Source of the DNA: Polytrichum commune
Lineage: Eukaryota; Streptophyta; Polytrichopsida; Polytrichales; Polytrichaceae
Direction of reading: 5' to 3'
NCBI GenBank assembly: GCA_950295325.1
Contig: OX485805.1
Coordinates: 39,975,501-40,039,500 of the forward strand
Length of the DNA: 64,000 nt
The notes under the pieces were generated by a model. It saw only the letters and a list, made by a program, of their open reading frames with translations, did not search any database and was not told where the DNA came from. Positions 58,211 to 64,000 of the stretch are shown piece by piece. The first letter of the stretch is position 1. Every line of letters begins with the position of its first letter. Made by a program: the position numbers and the translations under genes.

Positions 58211-60145
58211 CCTAACTCTTAAAAACAAGGAGACCTTTGTGTGCAAAGTAGGGCGAACGGGCTCAAATTAACATCATTAGAAGAAAAAAAGCACACATGC
58301 TTTCTTTTCTTTTCTTTTCTTTTCTTTGCCTCAAATTGCTTCAAATCAATCCCTATGTTCTTGGACCATGGACCCCCATCTAAAGCGCCCTTAAAAGATT
58401 GTGGTGCATTGTGCATTCCTACTTGAGTGTATCATGGACTCCCTTTGTGGACCTAGGACCTTGAAGTCATGAAAGATAATGAAATTTAACGTGGGTAGTT
58501 GACCGAGTATTCGTTTTGAACAAGGATTTCTCAAATATAGAGTTGTGTGCTAAAGTTAGATAATACCTAAACAATACATCCAACTTTTCATTTATTCAAT
58601 GTTATATGGCATTTTATGTCACTATGGTAAGGTTGTAATTATTTCGACATAATCTAGACCATCAACATGAGACAACACCGCTAACTTAAGGCCCCGTTTC
58701 CATGCTCCATAAACCCATAACTAATTCTCAATGGAATTGAGGTTAGTGTGGCCTACTCGCATAGTAAGTAACATTGGTGAGGCCCACATCAATGGCATAT
58801 AATGAATGTAGGAACGTAGTTACCTCGGGAGATCCCCTTGGGGACCGGGGTGTTCACGGGTAATTTCTTCATCACCAATGTGTCACGGTTTCTAGAAGAA
58901 CCGTACCATGTTGCGTGGGTTTAGGTATTTTCAAGCTTGCGTGCACAAATTATGGGACGTGATCCCGGTAGCTCTCCTTCCAATCGACGACTAACTTAGA
59001 AAAGATGGGTTTGAAAAGCACTAAGTCCGTCAATTCAAACAAAGGGCAAAGTCTTGTGACACTTCACATGGAGAGGATGAAAACCCTTGTGAAAACGTAG
59101 TCAAAGCATTGTATAGCCCGGAGATTTTTATGGTTATTTATATATATATATATATATATTAAAGCTGGCTTCTAAATTGGGGCTAGAGACTCCGCTTTAG
59201 TAAGTATAGTGGGATCCCATTGTGATGAATTAGCAACAAAGTTTGGAGTGGCGTTTTTGTACCTCACCTCTTGGTAGGTGTGTTATGAACCCACATTTTT
59301 CATATTACACCGGTTAAACTCTAAAGTCCGTGTTGATGTCAGAAATGGTCAATTGAAGGCGATCAAAGCGGCATTGACATTATCTCAATGTCATGTACAA
59401 GTTCTGATGTTCGAAGTTAGTTTTTATTTTCAATCACTTACAACCACAAAACCATTCATTAAGGAGGCTCCGATTTATTTGGGACACCGGTGTCCCGCCA
59501 TAAGGTTCATATGAGGACATAATGATGTCAAAAAATACCTACATAGGAAACAAATATCTTGTTATGAAAATTAGTAATACCACTTTTGTAAAATATGTAT
59601 GCAACACTATCATTTCCCCTTTTCCACTTAGTATTTTCTTGAATTTTGGAGGAATTTAGGAAAATTTGTACATTAAAATTCCGACACCACTCAATAGCAC
59701 TCTGATTTTTTTCTTCTCAAACATAACATTACTATGTCTCATGCTCCCTCCCTAACATGTTACATTACTAATAGATGCCATATAATATGGGAACATTCTC
59801 GTGTGACAATAAGACTAAAGCCATAGACTTTTGCAAATAATTTGATGCCTTGTGTGGTATATATGGCTATTTATATTGAATGGATGGTATTTTGCTTTAG
59901 TTCTTAGGGATTGCAACGTTGTTCAAAAGTAGGTCTAGCCCATCAAGAATGAATGATGCAGATACACCTTGACCTCCATAATGCAACCCTTTGTAATGTC
60001 ACTCCCTCTCTTATATCCTGAAATCCCAAGGAACGGATGCGCTCAGTTTAAATCTCCCTCCTCGTTGTCAAAATTGCCTCTAATATATTGTGGGTTTTGA
60101 CAATAAAACAATCCACTAAAGAATTCAAACGACACGTTCACACAC
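58211..60145. other. Gene-free interval
   Basis: It contains a TTTTC-rich run at 58298-58327 and an (AT)n run at 59141-59159. Nothing else is recognised. Confidence 0.5.
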
Positions 60146-60149
60146 ATCA

Positions 60150-60217
60150 CGTTGTCATCATTGTCATCATTGTCATCATTGTCATCATTGTCATCATTGT
60201 CATTATTGTCATTGTTG
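60150..60217. repeat. 9-bp microsatellite (GTCATCATT)n
   Basis: About seven copies, the last two with single changes. Confidence 0.95.
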
Positions 60218-61783
60218 CAATGTTGACTTTATGTTATTCCATAATATCATGGGCTACACTAATTCTCTATTATCATGCATCCATGTTAACCCTTCATGCC
60301 TCCTTAACATCATGTGCACTTTGGTTGCCACATGCGTGATATTAAGGAGGTTAGAATGTACCGCTCTTTCATTGTCCATTCCCTATTTTTGATGTTTATG
60401 TAATTCCTCATTGGTAACCACAAATTGTACTTAGCTGCATTCGAAGACAAGCACATAGCGGGGTGTGATTTTTGGCAGGGTTTTTGATTATCTTAGGCAA
60501 CTTCATAATGGCCGGAGCTAAGCTAAGGGTTTTGTATGGGGTACCAAGTTTTTGTGCAAACCTTAGCAAGTGAGCGGGACAAAGAGGCGAGAAGCGAGTT
60601 TGCTTCTTCTATTTACTTACAAGGTGGTCACACATTTTTCATAATATGGGTTGAATGCCCAAAGTTAATAAAACAAAGAGTGGGAGAGAAAGAAAGAAAG
60701 AGAGAAGAAGAACTACACCGATTAGTGCGTGTTACCATTCAGAGCTACACAATGCTATAATTGTTTGATGAGAATATAATACTTTTACCAAGCAAAGTCA
60801 TTTATATTTTATAATGTCCAAACAACCTATTGAAGTTTCGTGAGTAAAACTTGAACTCTTAAATAAGACGTTGTTGCATTGCGTAATTTTGAATAGTAAC
60901 GCACACTGATTGGGATAACCAATGTTACTATTGTTGGGGAAGCCTGTGTGTGTTGGATTGGTGGGTTTGGATCGATATCTCACGTGAGGACCTCCCACCA
61001 ACAAAGCGGCTCACCTACTATCAGAGTATTCTCATCCTACACAAGCCTTTTGACAGGCGACTGACCTCCTCGGGTGGTCATCCTTCATGGGAAGTTGCCT
61101 CCGATGCATTCCACCTCTCTCCCTCTCTCCCTCCCTCCATACATACATCGAACATTGCACATATCACTATGTTGGTATGAGGAGAGCAAAAGAGAAGAAA
61201 ATGTGAAGGCTTGACATGTGAAATCATATAAAAATAAAAATATGATAGAAATGATTTTTTATTTAAATCAATATTAATAAAATGAAAAAGAGAGGAAGAT
61301 GTGGTTATCAAACATACCGTAACTAAATCTAAAGCTCCTTACCCCAAACATGGGTTTCTAGTATAAGAATGTCTATCAAGACAATGCAGTCCATGTGTTT
61401 GAAATGCACTCGTCCAACTACTACTTAGTGTGATTCCAACAATCAAATGACACTCATCCTAAAAGAAATCCCCTTGATCATAAACAAATTCCAACGAATT
61501 TTCATGAAGCAAAGGTCTTGATAATTGGGGATTCCTAGATTCATAACGTTACTCAGCGATGTGGGCCCTCATAATACAACAATGAGATGTTGGAAGCTCA
61601 GTTTGATTCTGAGTCTCCATGCGCAACTTTTCTAACTAATATGTTATGAAAGCCTACTACAGAACGAGAGCGGAAACACTAAGTAGTGTTATGTTCATTT
61701 ACATTCCTTGACCGTAGCAAGAATTTCCAACGGATTTAAGGGCTTGCAAATCCGAGAAAATGTAAATCTGAAACCCGGATTTC
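60218..61783. other. Gene-free interval
   Basis: Nothing is recognised. Confidence 0.5.
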
Positions 61784-61801
61784 CCGGGCCTCGAGGCCCG
61801 G
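61784..61801. other. Perfect 18-bp palindrome
   Basis: CCGGGCCTCGAGGCCCGG is its own reverse complement. It lies 1.5 kb upstream of the IspF start. No function is evident. Confidence 0.8.
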
Positions 61802-62346
61802 AAACTTTAAGCTGTAATAGGACTACTATAAAAGTATTGGATATTTTGGATAGATCTCTCTCACGGTACATTCAACAGTGCGCAGTGGTATCTATCGGGA
61901 GGGTAAGTTAGAGATTGGTCCAAGATTTCAGATACTCTTTTCGAAGATTTCAGCTATCACATTCGGCTCTAGGCTGCTGGCTCTGAAAGGGAAGAACGAG
62001 CCTGGGCTCCTTATCGACGGAGCGAAATTTCGAGTTTCGAGGTGCGTTGATGTTTGTTGAAGCAAATTGCAAATGGATTTGGGAGAATTTTGTTGTTGTT
62101 GGGTGTGTGGGTTTTGTGATTTTTCCGGGAAGAAAAAGAGGCTACGATTGAAATTTGGTTCGATTCCAGTTAAGGGTTTACAAGGATAGGAACTCAGTAG
62201 GACGTATTTGCTTAGATTTGTTACAGAATTAGGATTTGAGCTTGAATGAAAAAAATTCGAGGCTTCAACTCTCCAATTCATGAAAGGATTCTAGGTGCAA
62301 TGGCCCCGCAGCATGTCTCCTGGATTCGTTCTGTAGCTGTTGAGGA

Positions 62347-62382
<36 letters not shown>

Positions 62383-63311
62383 GCTTTGTTTCTCGATGAA
62401 GGCATAATTGGAGAGAAAAAAAGATTCAGAGTTCCAATTTCTCACCTTCAGTTTTTAGCCTTCGTTGGGCCATGAATTAGTACTTATTTGAGGACGCTGC
62501 TGCTACAACGTTGGAGATTGGAAGCAGCGATTTGAAAAAGAAAAGAAAGGCACCTTTGTGGCAAAAACTCGAATCTTGCATTCAAGTTTTGTCAGCTTGT
62601 TTAGGGCAGTTACTGTAGCAGCGTGAAGGTTTGTGTAGTGCTTTTACTTTCTCACATTCGATATTTTTTGTTTTCCTAAATTTTAAGATTTTAAGATTGT
62701 ATTGCTGGTGTTTGTAATGTAATGGTTAGCTCGCTTTTGGTTTAGGGCGTGATGATTGTCCGTGTCCACAACGTCAGTTGAATTGCTTTGAGCTTCTGCT
62801 TTTGTGACTCTGAAGATCACACAATAAGACATTCATTTAAAGGTAGCAATGAGATGGAAGAAAAAAATTAACACAAAAAACTCCGGAGCTACACTTTTTT
62901 CTTCTCTTTAATGTGGGTACTTAAATAATGTGGGGTGGGGTATGTATCATTCAAGCATCGGGGTTTGAGACTAGTTGTCAAGGAATGATTAGCTTTTAAA
63001 TACGTGGATAGAAGGCGAGTGGTTGAGTAAAAAATGAGTTCGAAATAATAAGGCCCACACCAAAGAGAAGAAAGAGTTAAGTGCCATTGGCAGTAGATGC
63101 TACTTATTTTCTTTTTGTGAAGTTGTTCACCTTGATCATGACCACCTCACATCACATACTTTGGAAACCGAATACGAAGATGAAACGGGGCATTTTTTAT
63201 ATATATATATTTTGGAGTCCCTCAAGAGAATCTGGTCACATTCTTGTCCCAATTGCTAACCCTAATTTTCCACTTCTGTTTAATCCTCTCTTTTGCAGCA
63301 GAGGAGCAGCT
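61802..63311. other. Upstream region of the IspF gene
   Basis: No other gene is seen. A GAAA microsatellite lies at 62346-62381. A TATA-like run at 63197-63208 lies 104 bp before the start codon and could belong to the promoter or 5' UTR. Confidence 0.4.
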
Positions 63312-63726
63312 ATGGCGTTGTCCATGGGCCACTGCGCCATTTGCCCTAAAGGACTTAGGGTTTTCCTACCTTCTGGTGAGTCCTTGAACAGCTCAATTGC
63401 GAGCACTCGCACAAATTTTCCTCTCATTGGAGGTCAGAGCAAGGTTTTATACAGGAAGCCTTGCAGTCAGGCATTATTAGGGTTTGATGTCAACAACAAG
63501 CAACAGAGGATGAAAATCGGGGTGAAATGTCAAGCTTCTGCTGCTGCTGCCGCTTCGAGCACTGCTGCTGAAGTTGCGAATGATGTTGCCCCTGTAAAAG
63601 AGGCGCCAGTTCTTCCCTTCCGAATCGGCCACGGGTTTGATCTCCATCGTCTTGAACCTGGACTTCCTCTCATCATCGGTGGGGTTAACATCCCTCATGA
63701 CCGTGGCTGTGAAGCTCATTCGGATG
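63312..63726 (+). CDS. ISPF: 2-C-methyl-D-erythritol 2,4-cyclodiphosphate synthase, exon 1 (plastid), partial
   Basis: The ATG at 63312 opens 138 codons ending at a GT donor at 63727. Residues 1 to about 98 form a plastid transit peptide and linker with an Ala-rich stretch. From about 103 the enzyme starts: [15 protein letters not shown], holding the D-x-H zinc ligands Asp110 and His112, then [19 protein letters not shown], where His136 belongs to the active-site loop. The next codon is split by the intron and the rest (the third metal His onward) lies beyond the window. The enzyme closes CDP-methylerythritol phosphate to the cyclodiphosphate in the MEP isoprenoid pathway. An in-frame ATG lies upstream at 63081, but the 63312 start gives a normal transit peptide. 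The exon end is duplicated downstream. Confidence 0.92.
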
Positions 63727-63865
63727 GTAAATTCCTTCAACCACTATTAGTAGCTCTATGCCTTTTGAACAGGTTTCTTGGTTGTTTGTTCACACCACAC
63801 TGCCTCTTGAATGATTGTTGTTGTTTATGTATAATTCTCTTTGCTGTCTGTTGAGGGTTTTGTCG

Positions 63866-64000
63866 GGTGCAAAGCTCATTCTGATGGGGAAGCTCCTAAA
63901 TCACTATTTAGCTTCATTCCTCTCTTGAACAAGTTTGTTTGTTTGTTTGTTTGTTTGTTCGCACCGCCTCTTGAATGATTTGTTGTTGTGTGGCTTTCCT
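63866..64000 (+). repeat. Tandem copy of the IspF exon 1/intron 1 junction, donor site lost
   Basis: 63866-64000 repeats 63706-63840 at a period of 160 bp: 'aagctcattcNgatgg', '..cactatt', 'tgaacaNgtttNttg', 'cacc', 'gcctcttgaatgatt', 'gttgttg'. In this copy the donor GGTAA has become GGGAA, so it cannot splice there. A (TTTG)n run expanded inside it at 63930-63958. It lies in intron 1. Confidence 0.85.

Noticed and set aside
60088-60339. Val/Ile-rich frame with repeated VIIVIIV
   Set aside because: Product of the GTCATCATT microsatellite, not a membrane protein gene.

Overview
The window is nuclear DNA from a green plant. It holds two complete spliced genes, the first exon of a third, one tRNA gene, and a large amount of decayed transposable-element sequence. 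The genes have chloroplast targeting regions, GT-AG introns of roughly 70-700 bp, a plant-type G-type lectin receptor kinase and a nuclear tRNA-Ile followed by a Pol III terminator. Short introns, plus a Ty3/gypsy family that carries a cytosine methyltransferase, suggest a seedless land plant (bryophyte or lycophyte grade). I cannot name the species from sequence alone.

Layout. 1-2.6 kb: 3' part of a broken spliced gene ending in a beta-class (N4/N6-type) DNA methyltransferase-like domain. 2.85-5.6 kb: a LINE remnant with an RRM-type ORF1 and a C-terminal RNase H but no recognisable reverse transcriptase. 5.8-8.2 kb: three copies of a dispersed repeat, two of them in introns of the next gene. 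6.9-15.0 kb (minus): an intact 20-exon ABC1-family kinase gene, with a triplicated palindromic repeat just upstream. 16.2-26.8 kb: broken gene pieces (a Ser/Thr kinase, an unknown protein present as two inverted copies, a DGQH/ParB-like protein), a CACTA-like terminus and a gypsy pol remnant. 27.9-39.1 kb: a long degenerate Ty3/gypsy element reading gag, protease, C5 cytosine DNA methyltransferase, RT, RNase H, integrase, PHD finger, PPT, LTR. Its RT region is split by two related 1.7-2.2 kb insertions. 39.7 kb: tRNA-Ile(AAU). 40.7-43.7 kb (minus): an intact two-exon G-type lectin S-receptor-like kinase. 44-63 kb: mostly gene-free, with MITEs, 5S-rRNA-derived repeats, a second LINE 3' end, tandem duplications and microsatellites. 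63.3 kb onward: exon 1 of plastid 2-C-methyl-D-erythritol 2,4-cyclodiphosphate synthase, with the exon/intron junction duplicated in tandem.

The most interesting content is the methyltransferase-bearing gypsy element. The cytosine methyltransferase lies in the pol region between protease and RT, and the element ends in a PHD finger. Many of its catalytic residues look lost through G:C to A:T changes: PCQ Cys to Tyr, ENV Glu to Lys, protease Asp to Asn, integrase Glu to Lys and a PHD Cys to Tyr. That is the pattern expected from deamination of methylated cytosines. The functional host genes (ABC1K, receptor kinase, IspF) have no evident link with one another beyond plastid location for two of them.
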